Below, piece by piece: positions 1 through 6,546 of a DNA stretch of 6,546 nt (positions are counted from its first letter, which is position 1; each line of letters opens with the position of its first letter). The notes below the pieces were generated by a model. It was not told the DNA's origin. It saw only the letters and a program-made list of their open reading frames with translations, and did not search any database. Location of the stretch: positions 1 through 6,546 of the forward strand of contig CACXHG010000130.1 in NCBI GenBank assembly GCA_902767355.1. The letters are read 5' to 3'. The translations under genes and the position numbers were made by a program. Origin of the DNA: an uncultured Bacteroidia bacterium (GTDB lineage Bacteria > Bacteroidota > Bacteroidia > Bacteroidales > UBA932).

Positions 1-2
1 AT

Positions 3-944
3 CAGTGCGACGCCGATGTCATAGGCTCCACTTCTTTGCTAAACGAGCTGGAGCTGGTGCAGATTGTGGATATGGTGTTCGCCCGCCTGGGTATCAATGT
101 CTGCATCAAGATCAACAACCGCAAGCTGCTGGCCGGAATAGCCGAGGTGGCGGGTGTTCCCGACAAGATGATGGACATCACCGTGGCCATAGACAAGATA
201 GACAAGATAGGCCTGGACAATGTCAAGGCAGAGCTTCTGGAAAAAGGGGTGGGAGAGGCTGCCATTGCAGTGGTAGAGCCGGTGCTGACCCTTTCTGGCA
301 GCAATCAGGAGAAGATAGAGTTTATGCAGAAGATGCTCTCTTCTTCTGAGGTCGGTATGAAGGGCGTGGAAGAAATCTCCAAGTTGTTCGAGCTGATTTC
401 CGCCGCCGGCATCCGCCAGAAGGTAGAGCTCGACCTCTCTCTGGCCCGCGGCCTGAACTATTATACAGGTGCTATTTTCGAGGTCAAGGCGCTGGATTTT
501 GCCATAGGCAGCATCTGCGGCGGCGGCCGTTACGACGACCTCACCGGCATTTTCGGTCTCAAGAATGTCTCCGGCGTGGGCATCTCCTTTGGTGCCGACC
601 GCATCTACGATGTGTTGCTTGGGCTGGACAAGTACCCGGCAATGCTCTCCAGCGGAGTGAGCGTGCTCTTTGCAAATATGGGCCAGGCCGAGGCGCAGTA
701 CTGCCTGCCGGCCCTTGCCGAGCTTCGCAGCCACGGCTACAGCTGTGCGCTCTATCCGGAGTCGGCCAAGCTCAAGAAGCAGTTCGAATATGCCAACCGT
801 GGCAACGTGCAGGTGATGATAGTCGCCGGCGAAAGCGAGGTGGAGCGGGGTATGTTCAATGTCAAGAACATGGACAGCGGCGAGCAGGCAGAAGTCGCCC
901 GCGAAGACCTGTTCCACTATATGACGTCGATACTGGACAGATAG
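3..944 (+). CDS. hisS: Histidyl-tRNA synthetase, 3' part (5' end outside window)
   Basis: This class II aminoacyl-tRNA synthetase activates histidine with ATP and loads it onto tRNA-His in the cytoplasm. The reading frame is open to the left edge, so the N-terminal part including motif 1 is missing. Visible landmarks in order are CDADVIGS, in the motif 2 region (nt 6-29), the histidine-specific loop ARGLNYYTG (444-470), GGGRYDDL (519-542), and motif 3 GVGISFGADR with its catalytic arginine at 600-602. The C-terminal anticodon-binding domain runs from about 645 to the TAG stop and contains the conserved stretch KLKKQFEYANR. An internal TTG at 36 is not a start, because homologous sequence continues upstream of it. 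The gene looks intact over the visible part, with no frameshift. It ends only 4 nt before the next gene, so the lipoprotein genes downstream probably share its transcript. Confidence 0.98.
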   Translation, partial: QCDADVIGSTSLLNELELVQIVDMVFARLGINVCIKINNRKLLAGIAEVAGVPDKMMDITVAIDKIDKIGLDNVKAELLEKGVGEAAIAVVEPVLTLSGSNQEKIEFMQKMLSSSEVGMKGVEEISKLFELISAAGIRQKVELDLSLARGLNYYTGAIFEVKALDFAIGSICGGGRYDDLTGIFGLKNVSGVGISFGADRIYDVLLGLDKYPAMLSSGVSVLFANMGQAEAQYCLPALAELRSHGYSCALYPESAKLKKQFEYANRGNVQVMIVAGESEVERGMFNVKNMDSGEQAEVAREDLFHYMTSILDR

Positions 945-948
945 GGTT

Positions 949-2757
949 TTGCGTTCAATATACATAATAATGGCCCTGTCCTTGTTGCTTTCGTGCAGCA
1001 GGGATGCTTTTCAGGGTACGGCGACAGTCGGCTCGGTTTCCGGCCCGGTCGAGGTTGGGCTGTGTGTGGGCGCATCCTCCCAAGATGTAATTTACACCAA
1101 GACCTACGCCGGCCCGGACGGGCTGTCTTCTGTCTGGGAGTCTGCCGACAAGCTGGCCGTGTGGGCTCTGGACGCTGCCGGCGGCTGTCTGCTTGAGGCG
1201 GTGCCTTTCTCGCTGTATGCGGCGGATGGCGGCAGGGCCTTTTTTTCTGCGACACTGCCGGAGGCGATGCCGGACGGCACTTATACTTATTACGCCGCTT
1301 ACCCCCTGCCAAAGTCGGTTTCCGGCACAGAGGTATCATATACCTTAAGCGGCATCCAGGACGGAATCTCTTCCGGCGGAGAGGATATTATGGTGTCGGC
1401 TGCGGCCGTCGGCGGCCCGCTCAAGGCAATAGACTGGAAGCTTTACGGCCACGAAGAAATGCAGCTGTCCATGGATCATGCGCTCCACCGGCTGCGCTTC
1501 TATACCGAGGCGTCGGATGCCCTGGCAGGCGAGCCTGTAAGGCGTATAGTGGCGTCTTTCCCGAAGAATGTCACAGGCGATGTCTCGTTCGACATTACCA
1601 GGTCTTCCGACGCACGGCTGAGCGCTGGCGGGGCCACGATCACCATCGAGCCCAAGGAGCCTGTTGCCATATCGTCCGGCGGGCAAAGGAATTACCTGAC
1701 GGCTTCCATTTTCCCGACGGAGTTTGCTCAGGACGATGAGTTGACGGTGGCTCTTTACACCGACACCAAGGTCGCGCGCTGCTCCATTCCGCTAAGGGGG
1801 CGCACTTTTGCCGCCGGCCACTCCACGCCCGTCAAGATCGTCCCGCAGACGGTGGGCAGCCACTATCAGATAGCCTTTAACCTGGCCGCCAACAATCTGG
1901 GCGAAGACATACAGAAAATCACCCTTACGGCCCCGGAAGGCTGCAAGTGGGGCGATGACCTGACCAATGTATATGAGTATTCTCCGGGCAGGGAGTTTTC
2001 TGCCGGCGAGAGCTTTGTGCTGGAATATGAGAGCCAGGCGGCCTTTATCTCCCTAAGCGGAAAGGAGATAACCGTGACCTACGACTCGCAGCACGTTACA
2101 ATCAGCGAGACAATCAGGGTGGAATCGCTTGCCGGCAAGAATTCTGCAGCCCTGGCCCTCAACGTGCCGTATCTGCTCTATGAAGACTTCTCGGCTGTCG
2201 GCTCATTCTCTTACGACGACCAGTATTCGGGCGGTTTCAACAGCGGTTCCAAAGACTCGCACGCTTTCCTGAGCGGCTGGACGGGTGCCCGCATAGGCGC
2301 ATCGGCAGGCCAGAGCATCCGCATCGCCTGCCGCAGGGAGACGTCTGCCGACTATCCCGCCCGTGTTGATGCTGCGCCTCTGAAGGGTACCATCAAGAGC
2401 CCCGTGGATCTGAGCGTAGAGTTCGACTATGGCGCCAACAACCAGTTCGGCGGTATTTCCATCATAAGCAACCCCGATGTCGGACAGACCTGCCATGTGG
2501 GGTATGTGACCAGCACCCAGGGCTACAAGAGCGGCGCCACCAATGGTACTTTTGAGGATGGCAACTCGTTCTATGTCAAGGAGGACAGCGGCAGCTACAC
2601 CAGCACGCCCAACACTGCGCAATATATCATTCACAACGTGCCCGCCGGCGGCATTTTCAGGCTGACGATTCGCACCGAGATAGAGCATCAGGCCGGCACC
2701 AACAACACCACAGCGTGGTTATATATAGATAATGTAAAAATCAAGATAGCGAAATGA
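949..2757 (+). CDS. Fimbrillin-like lipoprotein with C-terminal jelly-roll-like domain
   Basis: The product is a predicted surface or periplasm-facing lipoprotein of 602 residues. The TTG start at 949 gives Arg2, a hydrophobic core and a lipobox ending LLSC with Cys16. The first ATG (970) would leave only 8 residues before the cysteine and no basic n-region, so TTG is preferred. Residues of about 30-300 resemble Bacteroidota fimbrillin-family proteins: Thr50-Lys51 near the mature N-terminus, YYAAYP at 114-119, and HALHRLRF at 177-184, which matches the HAL-x-RL-x-F pattern of that family. Residues of about 303-405 form a separate beta-rich segment of unclear family. Residues of about 410-602 begin LYEDFS and end WLYIDNVKIK, a pattern typical of jelly-roll carbohydrate-binding-like domains. 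The gene begins 4 nt after hisS and its TGA overlaps the next ATG. It could be an anchor or tip subunit of a type V pilus-like structure. Lipoprotein status is well supported, fimbrillin similarity moderately, and function is inferred. Confidence 0.86.
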   Translation: MRSIYIIMALSLLLSCSRDAFQGTATVGSVSGPVEVGLCVGASSQDVIYTKTYAGPDGLSSVWESADKLAVWALDAAGGCLLEAVPFSLYAADGGRAFFSATLPEAMPDGTYTYYAAYPLPKSVSGTEVSYTLSGIQDGISSGGEDIMVSAAAVGGPLKAIDWKLYGHEEMQLSMDHALHRLRFYTEASDALAGEPVRRIVASFPKNVTGDVSFDITRSSDARLSAGGATITIEPKEPVAISSGGQRNYLTASIFPTEFAQDDELTVALYTDTKVARCSIPLRGRTFAAGHSTPVKIVPQTVGSHYQIAFNLAANNLGEDIQKITLTAPEGCKWGDDLTNVYEYSPGREFSAGESFVLEYESQAAFISLSGKEITVTYDSQHVTISETIRVESLAGKNSAALALNVPYLLYEDFSAVGSFSYDDQYSGGFNSGSKDSHAFLSGWTGARIGASAGQSIRIACRRETSADYPARVDAAPLKGTIKSPVDLSVEFDYGANNQFGGISIISNPDVGQTCHVGYVTSTQGYKSGATNGTFEDGNSFYVKEDSGSYTSTPNTAQYIIHNVPAGGIFRLTIRTEIEHQAGTNNTTAWLYIDNVKIKIAK

Positions 2758-3476
2758 AAAGAACAGTATTGATTCTGGCGGCGGTTGCGGCGCTTCTGGC
2801 CGGCTCCTGCACAAAGCAGGGCAAGACGGCCGGCAGTGTCTCCTTCTCTCTGGAAGAAGGCGCCGTGACAGAGATTCTGACCAAGGGCAGCGTGTCGGAC
2901 TATGCCAGTCTGCCCAGGCCCGCGGATTTCTCTTTGACTGTGAAAAATAGTCTTGGGGCGACAATCTACGACGGCCTCCTTGGGGCCTGGAATGCTGATG
3001 CTCCCCTTGCGGCAGGTAATTATTCGGCCCAGGTAAAATATGGCGACCCGTCGGCAGAAGGCCCCGGAAAGCCCTGCTTCGAGGGCTCTGCCAGCTTTGG
3101 CGTGCTTGGCGGCCAGACCACAAATGTCAAGGTAACTGTAAATCTTGCCAACTGCATTGTAAAGATAGATTGCAGCGAGGCCTTCAAGAATTATTTCCCC
3201 GAGCGGAGTTTTGTGATAACCACACCCGAGAGCGCCGGCGGGTTTACCTATGGCGACAAGGCGATATTCGTGGCCTATCAGTGGACCGTTTCCGGGACGC
3301 TCACAACGCAGTCCGGCGCCTCCTATTCTCTGCCCGAGCGCAGCTTCAAAGGCGAGGCAGCCCACTGCTACACGGTCAAATACGACGTCTCCAATGTGGG
3401 CGGCGTGACCATCACCATATCGTTCAACGACAAAGTCCAGACAGTCAAGCTGGATGATATAGAACTCAACTCATGA
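2754..3476 (+). CDS. Small DUF4493-like lipoprotein
   Basis: This 240-residue predicted lipoprotein starts MKRT, followed by an Ala/Leu-rich core and lipobox LAGSC (Cys19). Its ATG overlaps the TGA of the preceding gene in an ATGA junction, and no Shine-Dalgarno sequence is visible, which suggests translational coupling. The mature part begins with a beta-strand-like segment (GSVSFSLEEG, residues 27-36) and then LTKG (42-45). Its layout is shared with the next two proteins: a short domain with an LAAGNY turn, a strand before a GGQTTNVKV segment, then a strand with a conserved Phe. I assign it to the DUF4493 group from this layout and from its resemblance to the PCMD-linked protein downstream, so the family call is moderate. 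It is the shortest of the three paralogues and consists essentially of this one module with no extra C-terminal domain. It may be a structural subunit, but its function is unknown. Confidence 0.88.
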   Translation: MKRTVLILAAVAALLAGSCTKQGKTAGSVSFSLEEGAVTEILTKGSVSDYASLPRPADFSLTVKNSLGATIYDGLLGAWNADAPLAAGNYSAQVKYGDPSAEGPGKPCFEGSASFGVLGGQTTNVKVTVNLANCIVKIDCSEAFKNYFPERSFVITTPESAGGFTYGDKAIFVAYQWTVSGTLTTQSGASYSLPERSFKGEAAHCYTVKYDVSNVGGVTITISFNDKVQTVKLDDIELNS

Positions 3477-3487
3477 CAACTGCAGCT

Positions 3488-4741
3488 ATGAAAAGAACAT
3501 TTGTGCTGATTATGAGCGCCATTGTGCTTATGTCGATGGCCTCCTGCAAGAAATACGAACGCACGGAGCGCACCCGCGAGGGCGTGCTCTCGCTGGAAGA
3601 ATTCCAGCTGCAGCTGGACCAGACTCTGCTCACCAAAGCGGAGGCGGCCCCCGGCAGCTATGCCATATTCATTAAGAATCCGGCCGGCGCAACCGTGGTG
3701 GAAACCACCTATGCCAAGGTCAAAAGCGACGGCGGCAAGATAACCCTCCCGGCTGGCGATTATACTTTTGAGGCGCGTTCCGTCTCGGACGAAGTGCCTC
3801 TGGCGCAGTTCGACAAGCCGATATACGGCGTCAAAGAGAGTTTCTCCATCGCTGCCGGCGAGACCACCAGCCTGGGCTCGCTGGTGTGCACCCTGCTCCA
3901 GGTGAAGGCGACAGTCTCTTATGACGACGCCTTCCTGGATATGGTGACCGGAAACGGCAAGGCCACCGTCACCGTCAATCCTTCCGCACCGCTGGATTTT
4001 GACCTGACATACTCCGGCGGCAAGGCGAGCTATACTGACAAGGCCGGCTACTATGCTGTGAATGAGAGCGGCAACACCACGATGAACATCGTTTTTTCGG
4101 GCAGCATTTCCGGCAAGAGCCAGAAGATGGTGGCCAACCTGACCGGCATCCAGGCCCGCCAGTGGCGCCAGATAAAGTTTGTCAAGAAGACCGACGAAGA
4201 GGGCAACGCCACCTTTGCGGTAGAAATCAATTCGTTCGTAGATGACGAGGAACTTCTGGTCACCATGGAACTTGTGCCGGAGTCGGTGATAGGGCAGGAC
4301 CCGAGGGCGCCCAAGGGCGACGGCGGCATCAGGATAGACTTTGCCGAGGACTGCACCATGTTTGATGACCTGAACAATATCGTGGTGCCTGCGGGTGCCA
4401 CCGGCATGGACCTCAGGGTTGTGGTCACAGTGCCCGGAGGCATCAAGAAGTTCCTGGTGCAGATGGCCTCCACCAGCGAGGCGTTCCTGGCCTCGGTGGC
4501 CCTGGCCGGCGGCACTACTCTGGATCTGATCAATCCGGCACCTGAGCAGGACATAGTTTTCCAGATCGTGCCATTCCCGCACGGCAGCGAACTGGCGGGC
4601 AAGACCCAGCTGCAGTTTGATTTGAGCGGCGCACAAGAGCCCATCAACGCATTCCCGGGCAGGCACACTTTCACTATGGAAGTCACCGATATGGCGGGTT
4701 GCAAAAACAGCATTCCTGTAACATTGGTCGTAAACGGGTAG
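3488..4741 (+). CDS. DUF4493-like lipoprotein with extra C-terminal beta-sandwich
   Basis: Starting at 3488 the product is 417 residues, MKRT with lipobox MASC (Cys20). An in-frame ATG at 3473 overlaps the previous stop (ATGA) and would add five residues (MTTAA). I prefer 3488 because it puts Lys-Arg at positions 2-3 as in the neighbouring lipoproteins, but coupling through 3473 is possible. The cysteine is followed by a strongly charged linker (KKYERTERTRE), then a strand segment and LTKA (48-51). Residues of about 30-262 share the DUF4493-type layout of the neighbours: LPAGDYTF, a PIYGVKESFSIAAGETT segment, then a conserved Phe region. From about 275 to the end lies a second beta-rich domain finishing with F-x-M-EVTDMAG (EVTD at 398-401), a pattern usual in Ig-like or PKD-like sandwiches. 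This extension is absent from the 240-residue paralogue upstream. Function is unknown; an exported structural or adhesive component is likely. Confidence 0.87.
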   Translation: MKRTFVLIMSAIVLMSMASCKKYERTERTREGVLSLEEFQLQLDQTLLTKAEAAPGSYAIFIKNPAGATVVETTYAKVKSDGGKITLPAGDYTFEARSVSDEVPLAQFDKPIYGVKESFSIAAGETTSLGSLVCTLLQVKATVSYDDAFLDMVTGNGKATVTVNPSAPLDFDLTYSGGKASYTDKAGYYAVNESGNTTMNIVFSGSISGKSQKMVANLTGIQARQWRQIKFVKKTDEEGNATFAVEINSFVDDEELLVTMELVPESVIGQDPRAPKGDGGIRIDFAEDCTMFDDLNNIVVPAGATGMDLRVVVTVPGGIKKFLVQMASTSEAFLASVALAGGTTLDLINPAPEQDIVFQIVPFPHGSELAGKTQLQFDLSGAQEPINAFPGRHTFTMEVTDMAGCKNSIPVTLVVNG

Positions 4742-4745
4742 GAGG
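4740..4745 (+). promoter_or_regulatory. Shine-Dalgarno-like AGGAGG before the DUF4493-PCMD gene
   Basis: AGGAGG overlaps the last two bases of the upstream TAG stop and lies 8 nt before the ATG at 4754, followed by more purines (GGGAG). It matches the anti-Shine-Dalgarno sequence and supports 4754 as the start. The other lipoprotein genes in the window have no comparable motif, and Bacteroidota generally rely little on this signal. It could raise translation of this last gene or allow terminating ribosomes to re-initiate. Its use is inferred from sequence alone. Confidence 0.6.
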
Positions 4746-4753
4746 GGGAGCAG

Positions 4754-6541
4754 ATGAAGAGATTTTATATAATACCTTTCTTGATTGCGGCCATTTCCAT
4801 GGCTGCCTGCACGCACGACGAATGCGCCCCGAGCGGTTCGTTCTCTGTGAAGGCGGACCTGTCGCGGGTTCTTACAAAGGCTGGCGCAGACGAAGCCCAA
4901 CTGCTTTCCGGCGCCAGAGTTGACCTGTATTATGCCGATTTCTCCGGCCTCGTACGTTCTTACAAGTATTCTGATCTTCCGGAAGTTATCTATCTTCCGG
5001 GCAACAGCTACAGGGTGGATGTAACGGCCGGCGAGGCGGCAAAAGACTCTCCGGCAAAAGCCTCCTGGGACAGTAAAAGCTATGCCGGCAGCACCGAATT
5101 CTCTGTAGAGGCCGGCCGCAACACAGAAGTTGAGGTAGAGGCCGCCGTGAGCAACGCCATCACCAAGATAACTTTCGGCAGCGGCATCGCCGAAAACTTC
5201 GCGCCGGGCTACACTCTCACCATTGGGGTGGACGGCAACAATCTTAGCTACAACGCCGCCAAAAGCGGCGCCGAGGGCTATTTCATAATAGACGGGATGG
5301 AAGATCCCGAGTTCGAATGGACATTCAGCGGCAGCCTGAACGGCGCCAGCTTCACCAGAAGCGGCAAGGTGGGGGGCATCGCGGCCGGCAAGATGTACAC
5401 GATGACTCTGAAATATACCCAGACCGACGGAGACCTCTCGTTTGACCTGCAGGTGGACGAAAGCCTTGACATTAAAGAGGATATAATAGTGTTCGAGCCG
5501 GTTTCTACCGGTCTGGCGGAATCAGCCGTCTATGAAATATGGGCCGCCCACGCCACCGTCCACGCCGATGTGGACGAGAGCGAATACAGTAATCCCTCCG
5601 CCATCAAATTTGCCTACCGGACTTCCGGCGGCTCCTGGACAGAAGTTGCCGCCGAGCGCGTATCGCCCGGCAGCTACAAGGCGGTCCTGACGGGCCTTAC
5701 CCCGGCCACGGACTATAGCTATAAGCTCGTGATAGGCGGCTCCGACATAGGCGATGCAAAAACATTCACCACCGAGCAGGCCCCGTCCATCCCGAACGGC
5801 AGTTTCGAGCAGACGAGCAAATCGGCTTCCGGCAATTACACCGAGTTCTATTCTTCTTACGAGGATGCATGGTGGGGTTCGGGCAACGGCAGCAAGGGTG
5901 TCAACGGTTCTGCAGATTTCGGCGGATTCATAATCTGCGCTCCCGACAAGTCTGAAAAGCAGGACGGCGCGCAGTCGGCTTGCCTTACATCCACCTGGGC
6001 ACTTGTAAAATTTGCAGCCGGCAACCTGTTCTCGGGCTATTTTGCCGGTCTGGTGGGCACAAAGGGCGGCAAAGTCGCCTTCGGCCGCGCATTCACCGGC
6101 CGCCCCACCGCGCTCAAGGTCTGGGTCAAATATTCTACCGGCAAGATCAACAGGATAGATTCGGCTCCTGCCGGAGTTAATATCACCACCGGCGACTATG
6201 ACACCGGCCGCATCCAGATTGCCCTCGGCAACTGGGACTATCGGGTTTACGGTGGCACCAGAGAGTGCCCCATACTGGTTAACACCACCGATACGGGTAC
6301 GTTCGTGGATTTTGCCACCGACGGCTCTACCATCGCCTACGGCGACCTGCAGCTGAAGGGCAACGCCTCCAATTCGCACAATGTCTGGAAGGAATATACC
6401 ATTCCCATAGAATACGACAGCGAGATGGATTATCCGTCTTACATAGTGATTTCCTGCGCGTCGAGCATGTATGGCGACTATTTTACGGGCTGCGACTCCA
6501 GCAAGATGTGGGTGGACAAGATGGAACTTGTATATGAATAG
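4754..6541 (+). CDS. DUF4493 + FN3-like + PCMD domain lipoprotein
   Basis: This 595-residue predicted lipoprotein starts MKRF and has lipobox AAC with Cys19. Asp22 and Glu23 follow at +3 and +4, resembling acidic lipoprotein export signals described for Bacteroidota surface lipoproteins. Residues of about 25-235 are a DUF4493-type module with LTKA (40-43), a YLPGNSYRVDV turn and a GRNTEVEVE strand. Residues of about 255-341 look like a fibronectin type III-like domain: VYEIWAAHATV, LTGLTPATDYSYKL, then TFTTE at 337-341. Residues 347-595 match the PCMD domain (putative carbohydrate metabolism domain): PNGSFE at 347-352, WWGSGN at 373-378, AAGNLFSGYF at 421-430, LKVWVKY at 454-460, and a closing W-V-D-K-M-E-L segment. 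DUF4493 followed by PCMD is a known Bacteroidota arrangement. No catalytic centre is evident, so sugar or glycan binding is more plausible than catalysis. It is the last complete gene of the run. Confidence 0.9.
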   Translation: MKRFYIIPFLIAAISMAACTHDECAPSGSFSVKADLSRVLTKAGADEAQLLSGARVDLYYADFSGLVRSYKYSDLPEVIYLPGNSYRVDVTAGEAAKDSPAKASWDSKSYAGSTEFSVEAGRNTEVEVEAAVSNAITKITFGSGIAENFAPGYTLTIGVDGNNLSYNAAKSGAEGYFIIDGMEDPEFEWTFSGSLNGASFTRSGKVGGIAAGKMYTMTLKYTQTDGDLSFDLQVDESLDIKEDIIVFEPVSTGLAESAVYEIWAAHATVHADVDESEYSNPSAIKFAYRTSGGSWTEVAAERVSPGSYKAVLTGLTPATDYSYKLVIGGSDIGDAKTFTTEQAPSIPNGSFEQTSKSASGNYTEFYSSYEDAWWGSGNGSKGVNGSADFGGFIICAPDKSEKQDGAQSACLTSTWALVKFAAGNLFSGYFAGLVGTKGGKVAFGRAFTGRPTALKVWVKYSTGKINRIDSAPAGVNITTGDYDTGRIQIALGNWDYRVYGGTRECPILVNTTDTGTFVDFATDGSTIAYGDLQLKGNASNSHNVWKEYTIPIEYDSEMDYPSYIVISCASSMYGDYFTGCDSSKMWVDKMELVYE

Positions 6542-6542
6542 T

Positions 6543-6546
6543 ATGA
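6543..6546 (+). other. Possible start of a further gene, cut by window edge
   Basis: An ATG lies one base after the TAG stop of the PCMD gene, followed by a single A before the window ends. The spacing matches the tight junctions upstream, so the transcription unit may continue. Four bases cannot show a coding region, and this is only a flag for the flanking sequence. Confidence 0.2.

Noticed and set aside
36..38. TTG as a start of hisS
   Set aside because: The frame is open upstream to the window edge and encodes the conserved CDADVIGS segment, so the true start lies outside the window.
39..965. A 308-codon minus-strand open frame opposite hisS
   Set aside because: The plus strand encodes clear histidyl-tRNA synthetase motifs, and the antisense frame is a codon-usage shadow.
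945..972. Possible Bacteroidota promoter between hisS and the first lipoprotein gene
   Set aside because: A TTTTG is present, but no TAnnTTTG-like -7 element follows at the right distance, and the preferred start codon lies inside the TTTTG itself.
1226..1248. GC-rich stretch followed by seven T residues, resembling an intrinsic terminator
   Set aside because: Only a 3-bp stem can be drawn, and it lies inside the coding region of the fimbrillin-like gene, encoding GGRAFFS.
3368..4900. A 510-codon open frame on the minus strand opposite the 417-residue lipoprotein gene
   Set aside because: It mirrors the plus-strand gene in a GC-rich region with few stop codons. Its translation is rich in His, Arg and Gly, has no signal or known motif, and spans the gene junctions. 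The plus-strand gene has a lipobox and family features.
1108..6200. Many scattered copies of GCCGGC across the window
   Set aside because: They mostly fall in frame as Ala-Gly or similar codons in GC-rich coding sequence, with no regular spacing, so they are explained by composition and not by a repeat element.
5522..6379. A 285-codon minus-strand open frame opposite the PCMD region
   Set aside because: It is the same shadow effect. The plus strand carries FN3-like and PCMD hallmarks, and the antisense product has no recognisable features.

Overview
The window looks like a chromosomal segment from a member of the Bacteroidales (Bacteroidota). The grounds are the histidyl-tRNA synthetase sequence style, four consecutive type II signal peptides of the short Bacteroidota kind, and protein families largely confined to this phylum (fimbrillin-like, DUF4493, PCMD). 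The DNA is GC-rich by eye, with GCC, GGC and CTG codons dominating. That fits a Rikenellaceae/Alistipes-type genome better than a typical Bacteroides, but the genus is an inference.

Layout: every gene is on the + strand and there is almost no non-coding DNA. The 3' two-thirds of hisS (histidyl-tRNA synthetase) enters from the left edge and stops at 944. Four predicted lipoproteins follow: a 602-residue fimbrillin-like protein with a C-terminal jelly-roll-like domain (949-2757), a 240-residue DUF4493-like protein (2754-3476), a DUF4493-like protein of about 417 residues with an extra C-terminal beta-sandwich (3488-4741), and a 595-residue DUF4493 + FN3-like + PCMD protein (4754-6541). The last four bases of the window could begin another gene. 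The junctions are a 4-nt gap, a 4-nt ATGA overlap, a second ATGA overlap or an 11-nt gap depending on start choice, and a 12-nt gap. I see no internal terminator or convincing promoter, so this reads as one transcription unit running on from hisS.

How the genes may work together: all four products should be exported and lipidated, and all are predicted to be beta-rich. Each carries a Thr-Lys motif 22-34 residues after the lipidated cysteine, in three of them as LTK(A/G). Known type V (FimA/Mfa1-like) pilins are exported as lipoproteins and then trimmed by a trypsin-like protease after a basic residue in this zone. A surface appendage or adhesive complex is therefore a reasonable hypothesis: small DUF4493 proteins as possible repeating subunits, with the two large proteins bearing C-terminal sugar-binding-like folds as possible anchor or tip. 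This is inference; DUF4493 and PCMD have no established biochemical role that I can cite. No SusC/SusD pair, glycoside hydrolase, mobile element, CRISPR array or RNA gene is visible.
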